A DNA stretch of 36,632 nucleotides from NCBI GenBank assembly GCA_020846135.1, contig JADLEK010000060.1, positions 1-36,632 of the forward strand. The letters are read 5' to 3'. Below the pieces are notes generated by a model. The model was not told where the DNA came from, did not search any database, and worked only from the letters and a program-made list of their open reading frames with translations. Shown piece by piece: positions 26,283-34,319 of this stretch. The position numbers were made by a program, and so were the translations under genes. Every line of letters starts with the position of its first letter. Position 1 is the stretch's first letter. The DNA comes from Gammaproteobacteria bacterium. Lineage in GTDB: Bacteria > Pseudomonadota > Gammaproteobacteria > Competibacterales > Competibacteraceae.

Positions 26283-27617
26283 ATGCCGATTGCCACCAGT
26301 GCCTTATTAACCGATCTGTACCAGTTCACTATGCTCCAGACTTACCATGCGGAGGGCATGAATGAACCGGCGGTTTTCGAGCTGTTCAGTCGCCGACTGC
26401 CGCCGGAGCGGGGTTTCCTGCTGGCTGCCGGACTGGAGCAGGCGCTGGATTTTCTGGAGAACCTGCGGTTTACCTCTGCCGAACTGGATTGGCTGTCCGG
26501 CTGTGGCCGGTTCAGCCCGGAGTTCGTGGCCACGCTGGAGGATTTCCGCTTTACCGGCGCGGTAGACGCGCTGCCCGAGGGGACGGCGTTCTTCGCCAAT
26601 GAACCGGTGCTGAGGGTCATTGCCCCCATGTCGCAGGCGCAACTGGTCGAGAGCCGGCTGATCAACCTGATTCATTTCCAGACCCTGATTGCCGCCAAGG
26701 CTGCCCGCTGTGTACTGGCCGCGCCGGATCGGTTGCTGGTCGATTTCGGGATGCGCCGGGCGCATGGGGCCGAGGCGGCGCTACTGGCGGCGCGGGCCAG
26801 TTATCTGGCTGGATTCGCCGGTACAGCGACGGTGCTGGCCGGGATGGAATTCGGCATTCCGCTGTTTGGGACGATGGCGCATTCGCTGATTCAGGCTCAC
26901 GACCATGAGATCGAGGCGTTCGAACGCTTCGCTGCCGCCCAGCCCGGCAACGTGACCTTGCTGATCGATACCTACGATACGGAAGCCGCCGCCCGCAAGC
27001 TGGTTGACCTTGCGCCGCGCCTGCAACAACGCGGCATCCTGATCAAAGGGGTGCGGATTGACAGCGGCGATCTGGCTGAACATGCCCGCCAGGTGCGGCA
27101 AATTCTCGATGCGAGCGGCTTGTCGGCGGTGACGATTATGGGTAGCGGCGATCTGGATGAGCATCGCCTTGCTGAATTGCTGGCGGCGGGTGCGCCATTC
27201 AACGGCTTTGGCATTGGCACCCGGCTGGATGCCTCCACCGACGCCCCGACCCTCGACATGGTGTACAAGCTCCAGGAATACGCCGGTCGACCCCGCCGCA
27301 AGCGTTCCGAAGGCAAGGCCACTTGGCCGGGCCGTAAGCAGATTTACCGGCAGATAGCTGAAAACGGAATTTTCGCCGGCGACTGCCTAGGTCTCGGAGA
27401 TCAGCCGCGACCAGGCGAAGCGCTGCTCCAACCCGTCATGCGCGATGGACAACGGCTGGCCCCGCCGGAGTCATTGGCCGACATTCGCGAGCGGGTCCAG
27501 CGCCAATTAGCGGCGTTGCCATCGGCCTTGCGGGCTAATCGCATCGAACCGTATCCGGTGATCATCGCGCCTGAATTGCAGGAACTGGCGGCGCAACTGG
27601 ATCGGGAAACGCATTAG
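26283..27617 (+). CDS. pncB: Nicotinate phosphoribosyltransferase
   Basis: Salvages nicotinate to nicotinate mononucleotide with PRPP and ATP. The 444-residue protein has the family start ALLTDLYQFTMLQTYHAEGM, the substrate loop DFGMRRAHGAEAALLAAR, catalytic His region GTMAHSLIQAHDHE, LLIDTYDT, GVRIDSGDLAEHARQVR and GFGIGTRLDAS. ATG 26283 is chosen because the family similarity begins there; a longer frame from 26214 overlaps the divergent COQ10-type gene. Its last codons and stop lie in the left CGCATTAGG repeat that bounds the restriction-modification island. Confidence 0.93.
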   Translation: MPIATSALLTDLYQFTMLQTYHAEGMNEPAVFELFSRRLPPERGFLLAAGLEQALDFLENLRFTSAELDWLSGCGRFSPEFVATLEDFRFTGAVDALPEGTAFFANEPVLRVIAPMSQAQLVESRLINLIHFQTLIAAKAARCVLAAPDRLLVDFGMRRAHGAEAALLAARASYLAGFAGTATVLAGMEFGIPLFGTMAHSLIQAHDHEIEAFERFAAAQPGNVTLLIDTYDTEAAARKLVDLAPRLQQRGILIKGVRIDSGDLAEHARQVRQILDASGLSAVTIMGSGDLDEHRLAELLAAGAPFNGFGIGTRLDASTDAPTLDMVYKLQEYAGRPRRKRSEGKATWPGRKQIYRQIAENGIFAGDCLGLGDQPRPGEALLQPVMRDGQRLAPPESLADIRERVQRQLAALPSALRANRIEPYPVIIAPELQELAAQLDRETH

Positions 27618-27618
27618 G
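27610..27618. repeat. Left 9-bp direct repeat of the R-M island
   Basis: CGCATTAGG, covering the pncB stop codon. An identical copy lies at 29605-29613, 1,995 bases away, on the far side of the AT-rich island. It may be a target duplication or the site of a recombination event. Confidence 0.6.
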
Positions 27619-27658
27619 CGACGCGATTGCTAATGGAAGAAGTTGTTTTGCAGAGGTG

Positions 27659-28774
27659 TTAAAAAACAAGGGTCATGTTTTCCCCATGTTTCGACAGCTT
27701 TGGTGTTGATGACAGCTTTTTCCCCAATAAAAGATCCCTCGCTGCTAAAGCAACGGCTTCAGCGAGTGTACAAGGCACTGCATTACCAATTTGGCAATAG
27801 ACTTTGCTCTGTGGACCAAAAAATTCGTAGTCAGATGGAAAACCTTGAAGCAAGGCCGCTTCATCTACAGTGAGGCGTCTCAAGTACTTGGGAACTTCAA
27901 TATTCGGTATGGAAGGCATGCCATTCCATAGCTTTTCGTGATATTTTTCGACCCAGCTTTCTTTATATTCATATAAATGCTGTTCATCAATAATCGGAGT
28001 TCTGTTGCCTCCCATAGTTGCAGGAAGAGTACTGGACCATCCATCGGGATTTAATGGACGTCCCTGTCCATTGAATAACATTCCGGCGTAGGGAGATCTG
28101 CGTAACACGGGTTTTTCAGCAAGCGTAATTTTAGCCTTACATATCCTTGGATTTGTTGTTGATCCTGCGGGACCAAGATGCTGAATAACATCGCGCACCG
28201 CTAAAGTTTTTTGCCTGTAGGCTTCCAGGAACCCTAGCTTTTCGTTTTGCTTTACTTTGGCAGCGCCGATGAAAAAAACCCGTTCCCGGTTTTGGGCTGA
28301 ACCATAGTCTTTTGCATTTAATACATTCATTGATACTGAGTATCCCAGCTGAGAGAACCGTCTGAAAAGTTCTTCTCTGACTTTCTGGAATTTTTCAAGG
28401 AAAGCCAGTGCTTTCACATTTTCCATAATGAAAACCCGTGGCTGGACTGTTCGCACGACTTCCATAAATGCAAACACCAACTGGCTACGCGGGTCATTGA
28501 GGTCCATTTTTCCAGCGACGGAAAAGCCTTGGCAGGGCGGGCCGCCAAATACAACATCCACGCCACGAAAAATTGCCAAAGCCTCGATATATTGACCTAT
28601 ATCACCTTCAAATAACTCGGAATTCTTATGATTTGCCCGGTAGGTTTTTCCAGCGAAGGGGTCTATCTCGTTGGCGGCAACGATCTTGAAGCCGGCCCGA
28701 TCAAAGCCGACATCCATACCACCGGCCCCACTGAACAGGGAAACTGCTGTTAGCGCCTTCATTGAATATTCCAT
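27659..28774 (-). CDS. DNA (cytosine-5-)-methyltransferase of a type II R-M system
   Basis: A 371-residue C5-methyltransferase with the motifs in standard order: I FSGAGGMDVGFDRAG, IV GGPPCQGFSVAGK with the catalytic Cys, VI IMENVKAL, VIII QNRERVFFIG, the variable target-recognition region (about 190-290), IX LTVDEAALLQGFP and X QIGNAVPCTLAEAVA. It should protect the host site against the divergent partner. Target sequence cannot be read. Start is ATG 28774 or ATG 28762 (MKALTAVSLFSG); neither has a strong ribosome site. AT-rich relative to neighbours, indicating acquisition. Confidence 0.95.
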   Translation of the reverse strand: MEYSMKALTAVSLFSGAGGMDVGFDRAGFKIVAANEIDPFAGKTYRANHKNSELFEGDIGQYIEALAIFRGVDVVFGGPPCQGFSVAGKMDLNDPRSQLVFAFMEVVRTVQPRVFIMENVKALAFLEKFQKVREELFRRFSQLGYSVSMNVLNAKDYGSAQNRERVFFIGAAKVKQNEKLGFLEAYRQKTLAVRDVIQHLGPAGSTTNPRICKAKITLAEKPVLRRSPYAGMLFNGQGRPLNPDGWSSTLPATMGGNRTPIIDEQHLYEYKESWVEKYHEKLWNGMPSIPNIEVPKYLRRLTVDEAALLQGFPSDYEFFGPQSKVYCQIGNAVPCTLAEAVALAARDLLLGKKLSSTPKLSKHGENMTLVF

Positions 28775-28813
28775 TTTCGAATATTATGGATAATCTAGCA
28801 CACTGCTAACCCT
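28763..28813. promoter_or_regulatory. Divergent control region of the R-M genes
   Basis: Only 39 bases separate the two start codons, so the promoters must overlap. GAATATT occurs at 28764-28770 and 28779-28785 (15-base period), the first as the palindrome GAATATTC, both over the methyltransferase start. Candidate -10 strings are GATAAT (28789-28794, plus) and CATAAT (minus, 28781-28786). The repeats are plausible operators for the helix-turn-helix domain of the divergent protein; no canonical GACT-type C-box is seen. Confidence 0.4.
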
Positions 28814-29602
28814 ATGAGCAAGAGCAAATCGATTTATTTGTCTGAATATTCTGTTCTCATTGAACGGTTAACCCGCGAAAGGAGACGGCTCGGACTTTCG
28901 CAGGCAGAAGTTGGTAAATCTATTGGTATGTCTCAGTCCGATATTTCCAAGATTGAAACCCAGGACCGACGAATTGATGTTTACGAGTTCAGGAAGTTAT
29001 TAACTACCTATCGTATTCAAGATAACCCTCGCCTCAAACAGGATATACGCGATTTTTTCGGAGTCATGATGAACGTTGAAGAACGTAAAGAGTTGGTTCG
29101 TTACTGGCTGAGCGCCAGGTTGAGCTATGCAAAATCACGGTCGGGGGAAGAATTCAAAACGATCCGGGATGAAATTTCTATTTCCCAAGTTCTAACGGAT
29201 TTGATTGAAACCAATGCTAAAGGATTTCGTGGCGTAGTATTAACGTCTTTAGCGGGTTATCATGTTGACAATAACTTTAACCCGCTGGTTGATTTTTATG
29301 CTTGTAATCCACGCTCCATTTTTGAGCAAGCGATTTGGTATGTACTGACCGAGTGCAATATTCCCTGCGGAAAATCTGACCCGCTCAATGTCGCGAAGAA
29401 CATTAATAAGCTTGATACAAACTGGGCTAAAGATCGACGGCCCGAAAAAGCCGCATTAGCCGCAGTTGCATTTCTTGAGCGTTATTTTAATGAGATTGAC
29501 ACGGAACAAAAATCGCTTTTGGAAGATTATTTTTTCTACAAACTGATTAAATACTCGGAAAGTGTAGCTGCTATTGCTTATGAACCCTTGCCTCCGCCAT
29601 GA
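28814..29602 (+). CDS. XRE-type HTH protein fused to a putative type II restriction endonuclease
   Basis: A 262-residue protein. Residues about 14-68 are an XRE helix-turn-helix ([20 protein letters not shown], then [15 protein letters not shown]). Residues about 88-262 have no fold I can name with certainty; [30 protein letters not shown] and [13 protein letters not shown] recall SinI-like endonucleases from memory only. Divergence from a C5-methyltransferase makes an endonuclease likely, and the HTH would make it a controller-endonuclease fusion. It has no Shine-Dalgarno sequence, as often seen for controller genes. Its TGA stop overlaps an upstream ATG (29599) of the CoA-transferase frame. 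Alternative: a specificity-less regulator of the methyltransferase. Confidence 0.7.
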   Translation: MSKSKSIYLSEYSVLIERLTRERRRLGLSQAEVGKSIGMSQSDISKIETQDRRIDVYEFRKLLTTYRIQDNPRLKQDIRDFFGVMMNVEERKELVRYWLSARLSYAKSRSGEEFKTIRDEISISQVLTDLIETNAKGFRGVVLTSLAGYHVDNNFNPLVDFYACNPRSIFEQAIWYVLTECNIPCGKSDPLNVAKNINKLDTNWAKDRRPEKAALAAVAFLERYFNEIDTEQKSLLEDYFFYKLIKYSESVAAIAYEPLPPP

Positions 29603-29604
29603 CC

Positions 29605-29613
29605 CGCATTAGG
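29605..29613. repeat. Right 9-bp direct repeat of the R-M island
   Basis: CGCATTAGG, identical to 27610-27618. Its AGG is part of the AGGA ribosome site of the CoA-transferase gene that starts at 29623. Confidence 0.6.
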
Positions 29614-29622
29614 ATCAACCCC

Positions 29623-31653
29623 ATGCCTACCACGCATCTTCATCCCCTGTTGTCCTCTCAACCCTTCGCCCGCAAAGGCAAAATTGTCACTGCTGAGGAA
29701 GCGGTGCGGCTAATCCGCGATGGCGATACCGTCGTCACCGGAGGCTTTGTCGGGATTGGTTTTGCCGAATATCTGGTGGTCGCGCTGGAAAACCGCTTTC
29801 TGGAAACCGGGCAACCGCGCAACCTGACCCTGGTTTACGCCGCCGGTCAGGGCGATGGCAAGGAACGCGGACTGAATCATCTCGGCCATGAAAAACTGAT
29901 CAGGCGGGTGATCGGCGGGCATTGGGGGCTGGTGCCGAAACTCGGCCAGTTGGCGATTGCCGGCAAAATCGAAGCCTATAACCTGCCGCAGGGGGTGATT
30001 TCCCACCTGTTCCGCGATATTGCCGCCCACAAGCCCGGTTCGCTCAGCACCGTCGGGCTGGGCACCTTCGTCGATCCGCGCTTTGGCGGCGGCAAGATGA
30101 ACGCCATCACTACCGAGAATCTGGTGGAACTGATGACCATCCATGGCCAAGAATACCTGTTCTACCCGACGTTCCCGATCAATGTAGCGCTGATTCGCGG
30201 CACTACCGCCGATCCCGACGGCAATATCTCGATGGAGCGCGAGGCGCTGACCCTGGAAGTGCTGGCGATTGCGACCGCCGTTCACAACTCCGGCGGGGTA
30301 GTGATCGTGCAGGTCGAGCGGCTGGCCGAGCGCGGCAGCCTGCACCCGCGCAACGTCAAGATTCCTGGGGTGCTGGTCGATTGTATTGTTGAAGCGCCGC
30401 CGGAGTATCACTGGCAGACGTTCGCTCAGCCGTATAACCCGGCGTTCAGCGGCGAAATCCGGGTGCCGATGCAGTCCATCCCGCCGATGCCGATGAGCGA
30501 ACGCAAGCTGATCGCCCGCCGCGCCGCCTTTGAAATCCGGCCCAATAGCGTGGTCAACCTCGGGATCGGGATGCCGGAAGGGATCGCCAATATCGCCAAT
30601 GAAGAGAAAACCATTGATTTGATGACCCTGACCGCCGAACCGGGGGTCCTGGGCGGGATTCCTGCGGGCGGGCTGAATTTCGGCGCGGCTAGCAATACCC
30701 AGGCGATCATCGATCAGCCGTCGCAATTCGATTTTTACGATGGCGGCGGGCTGGATATCGCCTTTCTCGGCATGGCGCAGGTCGACCGGCAGGGCAACGT
30801 TAATGTCAGCAAGTTCGGCAGCAAGCTGGCCGGGGCCGGCGGCTTTATCAACATCAGCCAGAACGCCAAGCGAGTCGTATTCGTCGGCACGTTCCTGGCC
30901 GGCGGCGAAGTGGCTGTCGAGAATGGGGAATTGCGGATCGTGCAGCCGGGTAAAGGCCGCAAGTTCATTGCCGAGGTCGAGCATTGTACCTTTAGCGGTT
31001 CTCACGCCGCCGCCAAGGGTCAGCCGGTGCTGTATATCACTGAGCGGTGCGTGTTCCAGTTGACCCGTAGCGGCATGGAGCTGATCGAAATTGCGCCCGG
31101 CGTCGATTTGCACAATGACATTCTGGCGCTGATGGATTTTCCGCCGGTGATCAAGCAGCCGCCCCGGTTGATGGATGCGCGCATCTTCCAGCCCGAGGCG
31201 ATGGGCTTGCGCCGCGCGCTGTTGCGACTGCCGGTCGAGCAACGGTTTACCTACGACGCCGAGGAAGATTTGTTCTTTGTCAATCTGGAAGGCTATGAAA
31301 TCAAGACTCTGGCCGATGCGGAGGCGATTCGCGAACAGGTGCAGCGCAATCTGGGGTCGCTGGGTCACAAGACTTACGCGGTAGTCAATTACGACAATTT
31401 CACCATTGACCCGGACCTGATCGACCCGTACACCGACATCATCAAGGACTTGATGAACCGGTTTTATTCCGGCGTAACCCGCTATACCACCAGCGCTTTT
31501 TTGCGGATGAAGCTTGGCGATGCGCTGGAGCAGCGGGATGTAGCTCCGTATATCTACGAAACTGCCGGCGAGGCCCGACGCCATGTCCGCGAAGCTCAGT
31601 CCGGCCTGACCGAGGAAGATCTGGAAATCGCCAGTTATGGCGGGACCGGGTGA
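29623..31653 (+). CDS. Acyl-CoA:acetate/propionate CoA-transferase with C-terminal extension
   Basis: A 676-residue class I CoA-transferase in which the two half-domains are fused, like YdiF and propionate CoA-transferase. The N-half shows [15 protein letters not shown]; the C-half shows [14 protein letters not shown] and [16 protein letters not shown], with Glu339 the likely catalytic residue forming the acyl-glutamyl intermediate. YdiF-type enzymes end near 530 residues; this one adds about 140 ([18 protein letters not shown] ... [11 protein letters not shown]), possibly a STAS-like domain. It could exchange CoA between propionyl-, acetyl- or succinyl-CoA. Start at 29623 has AGGA at a good distance; ATG 29599 is less likely. 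GC-rich, unlike the island before it. Confidence 0.87.
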   Translation: MPTTHLHPLLSSQPFARKGKIVTAEEAVRLIRDGDTVVTGGFVGIGFAEYLVVALENRFLETGQPRNLTLVYAAGQGDGKERGLNHLGHEKLIRRVIGGHWGLVPKLGQLAIAGKIEAYNLPQGVISHLFRDIAAHKPGSLSTVGLGTFVDPRFGGGKMNAITTENLVELMTIHGQEYLFYPTFPINVALIRGTTADPDGNISMEREALTLEVLAIATAVHNSGGVVIVQVERLAERGSLHPRNVKIPGVLVDCIVEAPPEYHWQTFAQPYNPAFSGEIRVPMQSIPPMPMSERKLIARRAAFEIRPNSVVNLGIGMPEGIANIANEEKTIDLMTLTAEPGVLGGIPAGGLNFGAASNTQAIIDQPSQFDFYDGGGLDIAFLGMAQVDRQGNVNVSKFGSKLAGAGGFINISQNAKRVVFVGTFLAGGEVAVENGELRIVQPGKGRKFIAEVEHCTFSGSHAAAKGQPVLYITERCVFQLTRSGMELIEIAPGVDLHNDILALMDFPPVIKQPPRLMDARIFQPEAMGLRRALLRLPVEQRFTYDAEEDLFFVNLEGYEIKTLADAEAIREQVQRNLGSLGHKTYAVVNYDNFTIDPDLIDPYTDIIKDLMNRFYSGVTRYTTSAFLRMKLGDALEQRDVAPYIYETAGEARRHVREAQSGLTEEDLEIASYGGTG

Positions 31654-31659
31654 CCTGCC

Positions 31660-32076
31660 TTAATCCTTCAGCGTCGCCAGAAACGCGACGATTCTGGCCC
31701 GTTCCACCGCATCCGGCAGTCCGGTGATGGACTTGGCGGTACCCGGCAGGAACTGGCCAGGAGCGGTGAGATAAGCGTCAAGTTCCGGCGCAGTCCAAAC
31801 GCCGCCCGCTTTGGCCAGCGCCAGCGAATAGCCATATCCCCCGGTTCCGCCCTTGGGGGCGCCAACGATCCCCCACAAACCGGGCGCAACCCGCGCTGGT
31901 CCGTCTTTTTCCAGACTGTGGCAAACCACGCATTTCCTGGCTGGACCATCCCAGCCGAACGGTCTAGCGGCATAGCGTTCACCTTCCGCCGCCGGTTTGA
32001 GCGCCTGCCAGGCACCACCTGCAATCAGCAGAACAAAGGCCACAATCAGTATTGGCCAAAACCACTGTTTTTGCAT
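31660..32076 (-). CDS. Membrane-anchored class I cytochrome c without obvious Met ligand
   Basis: A 138-residue protein with one N-terminal hydrophobic helix (about 6-22), no clear cleavage site, and a single heme c site CVVCH (Cys49-His53). The fold pattern is class I: APGLWGIVG, then ELDAYLTAPGQFLPGTAKSITGL. At the place where most relatives have a GTKM methionine as sixth ligand this reads GTAKSI, and apart from the initiator there is no methionine in the protein. It is probably a periplasm-facing electron carrier or sensor. A GGAGG site precedes the ATG. Divergent from the FNR-like gene and tail-to-tail with the CoA-transferase. Confidence 0.85.
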   Translation of the reverse strand: MQKQWFWPILIVAFVLLIAGGAWQALKPAAEGERYAARPFGWDGPARKCVVCHSLEKDGPARVAPGLWGIVGAPKGGTGGYGYSLALAKAGGVWTAPELDAYLTAPGQFLPGTAKSITGLPDAVERARIVAFLATLKD

Positions 32077-32288
32077 TTTGTAGCCTCCACCGTGATTTTT
32101 ATTCGCTTGATTAATTTTTCAACTATATTTTTAAATTATAGCGTTGATTCCGAAAATAGCCGGATCGCTAATTAAACGGAATTCAAACGCGACAAATAAC
32201 CTACCTTATTCATAAAAATTATAAAAACGCAGCAGGTCTTCATCAAAACCTGATCTGCGAAAACAGCATCGCCAAAGGAGAACGGATC

Positions 32289-33023
32289 ATGGCCGAACAA
32301 CGCGGCAGTCTGCGCGGCGCGAATTGTTTAACCTGCCAACTGCGTCACTGTAATGAGTGGCAGGTATTGAACGAGGAAGAAACCCGGTTGCTGGCCCACC
32401 ACCGAAAAAGCCGGGATTATCAGGCCGGTGAAAGCATTTTTTCGGCGGGCGAACCCAGCCACGGCGTTTACTGCATCGTTTCAGGCGCAGTAGCGCTGCG
32501 CAAGAGCGACGCCGAGGGTAACGTCATTCCCCTTCGGCTCTCCTATTCCGGCGATACCCTCGGCTATCGGGGCCTGTTGCTGAATGCCCATCGCCGCTAC
32601 CGCGCCGAAGCGCTCAGACCCAGCCGGCTCTGCTTTATCGACAAAGCAACGGTCAAAACGCTGCTGGACCGCAACCCGGCGCTGGGACAACAGTTTTTAC
32701 AGCGGATCGCCAGCGATCTGGATGACGCCCACGATCATTTGATGCGAAACGCGACCTTGTCCAATCGCGACAAGTTCGTCCATCTCCTGCTGACGCTGAT
32801 GAATCGCTACGGCTGCACCGCTACCGACGGCAGCCGGTTCATGGAATTGCCACTGTCGCGGCGCGATCTGGCTTCGATGATCGGCGCTCGCCATGAAACC
32901 CTGTCCCGGATTATTGGCCGGCTGGAAGAAGATGGGTTGGCGCGATTTTCCGGGCGGACGGTTCACCTGACCCGACCGCAGTCATTGCTTCAGGAAAGCC
33001 GGCGGCCAGCGCTGTTGGAATAA
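32289..33023 (+). CDS. CRP/FNR-family regulator, probably O2-sensing FNR-like
   Basis: A 244-residue regulator: N-terminal cysteine block CLTCQLRHC (Cys13, Cys16, Cys21), cyclic-nucleotide-type beta barrel (about 40-125), long dimer helix, and a winged HTH with recognition helix HETLSRIIGRLEEDG. E. coli FNR holds its [4Fe-4S] cluster with Cys20, Cys23, Cys29 and Cys122; Cys115 here (PSRLCFID) aligns with Cys122, so all four ligands seem present with the third one residue closer. The ETLSR string matches the ExxSR base-reading residues of FNR, predicting TTGA-N6-TCAA sites. Exactly such a palindrome lies 51 bases downstream, before the hydrogenase. RBS AAGGAG. Function as anaerobic activator of hyb is inference. 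Confidence 0.88.
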   Translation: MAEQRGSLRGANCLTCQLRHCNEWQVLNEEETRLLAHHRKSRDYQAGESIFSAGEPSHGVYCIVSGAVALRKSDAEGNVIPLRLSYSGDTLGYRGLLLNAHRRYRAEALRPSRLCFIDKATVKTLLDRNPALGQQFLQRIASDLDDAHDHLMRNATLSNRDKFVHLLLTLMNRYGCTATDGSRFMELPLSRRDLASMIGARHETLSRIIGRLEEDGLARFSGRTVHLTRPQSLLQESRRPALLE

Positions 33024-33073
33024 GGCGCTGCTTTTGACGATAGCGCTCGGCGATTCAAAAAAACTTCCAAAAC

Positions 33074-33087
33074 TTGACCATTGTCAA
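33074..33087. promoter_or_regulatory. FNR-type operator of the hydrogenase operon
   Basis: TTGACCATTGTCAA is a perfect palindrome of the TTGA-N6-TCAA class bound by FNR/DNR-type proteins. Its centre is 33080.5; a class II arrangement (centre at -41.5) predicts transcription from about 33122, and TAAATT at 33109-33114 sits where the -10 box should be. The adjacent upstream gene encodes a regulator with the matching recognition helix. Confidence 0.7.
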
Positions 33088-33108
33088 TTAGTCGCCGGGC
33101 GACTCCGC

Positions 33109-33114
33109 TAAATT
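33109..33114 (+). promoter_or_regulatory. Probable -10 box of the hyb operon
   Basis: TAAATT, four of six matches to the sigma-70 consensus, at the distance from the FNR-type palindrome expected for a class II activated promoter. No -35 box is needed in that arrangement, and none is seen. Confidence 0.45.
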
Positions 33115-33149
33115 TCATGAATGCCATTCCTTCCAGAGGGGCGTCGTTC

Positions 33150-34307
33150 ATGCCATCGGTTAGCGATCACGAAATTGCCGCCTGTACGGATCAGGCGCTC
33201 GACAGCTATCAAGGGGCGCTGGGCGGATTGACTCGCCGCGAGTTCCTGACCTACTGCACCGGTATTGCCGCCACCCTGGGCCTGTCGTCGATGATGGGCA
33301 TCCGGATCGCGGAAGCCGCCACCGCACCGAAACGACCACCAGTGATCTGGCTGTCGGCCCAGGAATGCACCGGCTGCACCGAGTCGCTGCTGCGCGCCTA
33401 CCACCCGACCCTCGAAACCCTGATTCTCGACATGATTTCGCTCGACTATCACGAGGCGTTGTGTGCGGGAGCCGGCCATCAAGCCGAAGCGTTCAAGGTC
33501 AAATCGATGCAGGAGAACCAGGGCAAATATATTTTGATCGTCGATGGCGCGATTCCCACCAAGGACGGCGGGGTGTACTGCATGGTGGCCGGACGGCCCA
33601 TTCTCGAAGTGGTCCGCGAGGCGGCGGAAGGCGCGGCGGCCATTATCGGCATCGGTTCCTGCGCTTCCTGGGGCGGGATTCCCTCCAGCGATCCCAACCC
33701 GACCGGCGCTAAATCGGTTCAGGCGGTGTTGCATGGCAAGACTGTGATCAACATTCCCGGTTGCCCGCCCAATCCCTACAACTTTCTGTCCACCGTCCTC
33801 TACCTGCTGACCCTGGGCAAACCGCCGGCGCTAGATAGCCAAAACCGGCCCAAATTCGCTTACGGGCGGCTGATCCACGAAAACTGCGAACGGCGGCCCC
33901 ATTTCGATGCCGGGCGTTTTGCCCTCGAATTCGGCGATTTCGGTCACCGTCAGGGCTTTTGTCTCTACAAGCTCGGTTGCAAGGGGCCGGAAACCTACGC
34001 CAATTGCCCGACCATCGGCTTCGGCGATGTCGGCGAAAACAACTGGCCGGTCGGGATCGGTCATCCCTGCTTCGGTTGCACTGAACAGGGCGTTGGTTTC
34101 ACCAAGCCGCTGCATTCGCTGGCTAAAGTCAAAACCTTTGCGCCGCCTAACGCCTTCCCGGCAGTAGACGCGCCCAAGGGCCAGGGCATGACTCCGGTTG
34201 CTGCGGCCATCGTCGCCGGTGCGGCTGGACTGGCGGTCGGTGCGGGCGCGATGGCCTTGCGCGGAATGAGCGACAAGGGCGAGTCCAGTCCTGACGCCAA
34301 ATCATAG
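33150..34307 (+). CDS. hybO: [NiFe] hydrogenase small subunit (Hyb type, group 1c)
   Basis: Electron-transfer subunit of a periplasmic uptake hydrogenase, 385 residues. Tat signal TRREFLTYCTG (Arg29-Arg30), proximal cluster ligands in ECTGC, GIGSCASWGG and PGCPPNP, distal and medial cluster ligands in HENCERRPHFDAG, FCLYKLGCKGPETYANC and GHPCFGCTE, and a C-terminal membrane helix (AAAIVAGAAGLAVGAGA). The proximal site has the ordinary four cysteines, not the six of O2-tolerant enzymes. Sequence and gene order match E. coli HybO. I use ATG 33150, which has GAGGGG upstream; the frame opens at TTG 33081, inside the FNR-type palindrome, and cannot start there. Confidence 0.95.
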   Translation: MPSVSDHEIAACTDQALDSYQGALGGLTRREFLTYCTGIAATLGLSSMMGIRIAEAATAPKRPPVIWLSAQECTGCTESLLRAYHPTLETLILDMISLDYHEALCAGAGHQAEAFKVKSMQENQGKYILIVDGAIPTKDGGVYCMVAGRPILEVVREAAEGAAAIIGIGSCASWGGIPSSDPNPTGAKSVQAVLHGKTVINIPGCPPNPYNFLSTVLYLLTLGKPPALDSQNRPKFAYGRLIHENCERRPHFDAGRFALEFGDFGHRQGFCLYKLGCKGPETYANCPTIGFGDVGENNWPVGIGHPCFGCTEQGVGFTKPLHSLAKVKTFAPPNAFPAVDAPKGQGMTPVAAAIVAGAAGLAVGAGAMALRGMSDKGESSPDAKS

Positions 34308-34319
34308 GGAGTCAGCGCC

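Larger units (their letters stand above)
27619..29613. mobile_element. Restriction-modification island between direct repeats
   Basis: The two genes inside are visibly AT-richer than both flanks and use different codons. The block is bounded by CGCATTAGG at 27610-27618 and 29605-29613. Deleting one repeat plus the block would leave pncB with its own stop codon and put the CoA-transferase ATG (29623) 10 bases after that stop's repeat with an AGGA ribosome site intact, which is a plausible ancestral junction. No transposase, integrase or terminal inverted repeat is present, so the route of entry is unknown. Confidence 0.6.

Noticed and set aside
29710..31584. 624-codon open frame antisense to the CoA-transferase
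   Set aside because: Antisense shadow in GC-rich DNA; no recognisable domain and the plus-strand gene is unambiguous.
32108..32130. FNR-like site TTGAT...TTCAA between the cytochrome and regulator genes
   Set aside because: The half-sites are two bases too far apart for the 14-bp FNR palindrome.
33081..33149. Upstream start of the hydrogenase small subunit at TTG 33081
   Set aside because: The codon lies inside the FNR-type palindrome and upstream of the predicted transcription start; ATG 33150 has a good ribosome site and puts the Tat motif at a normal position.
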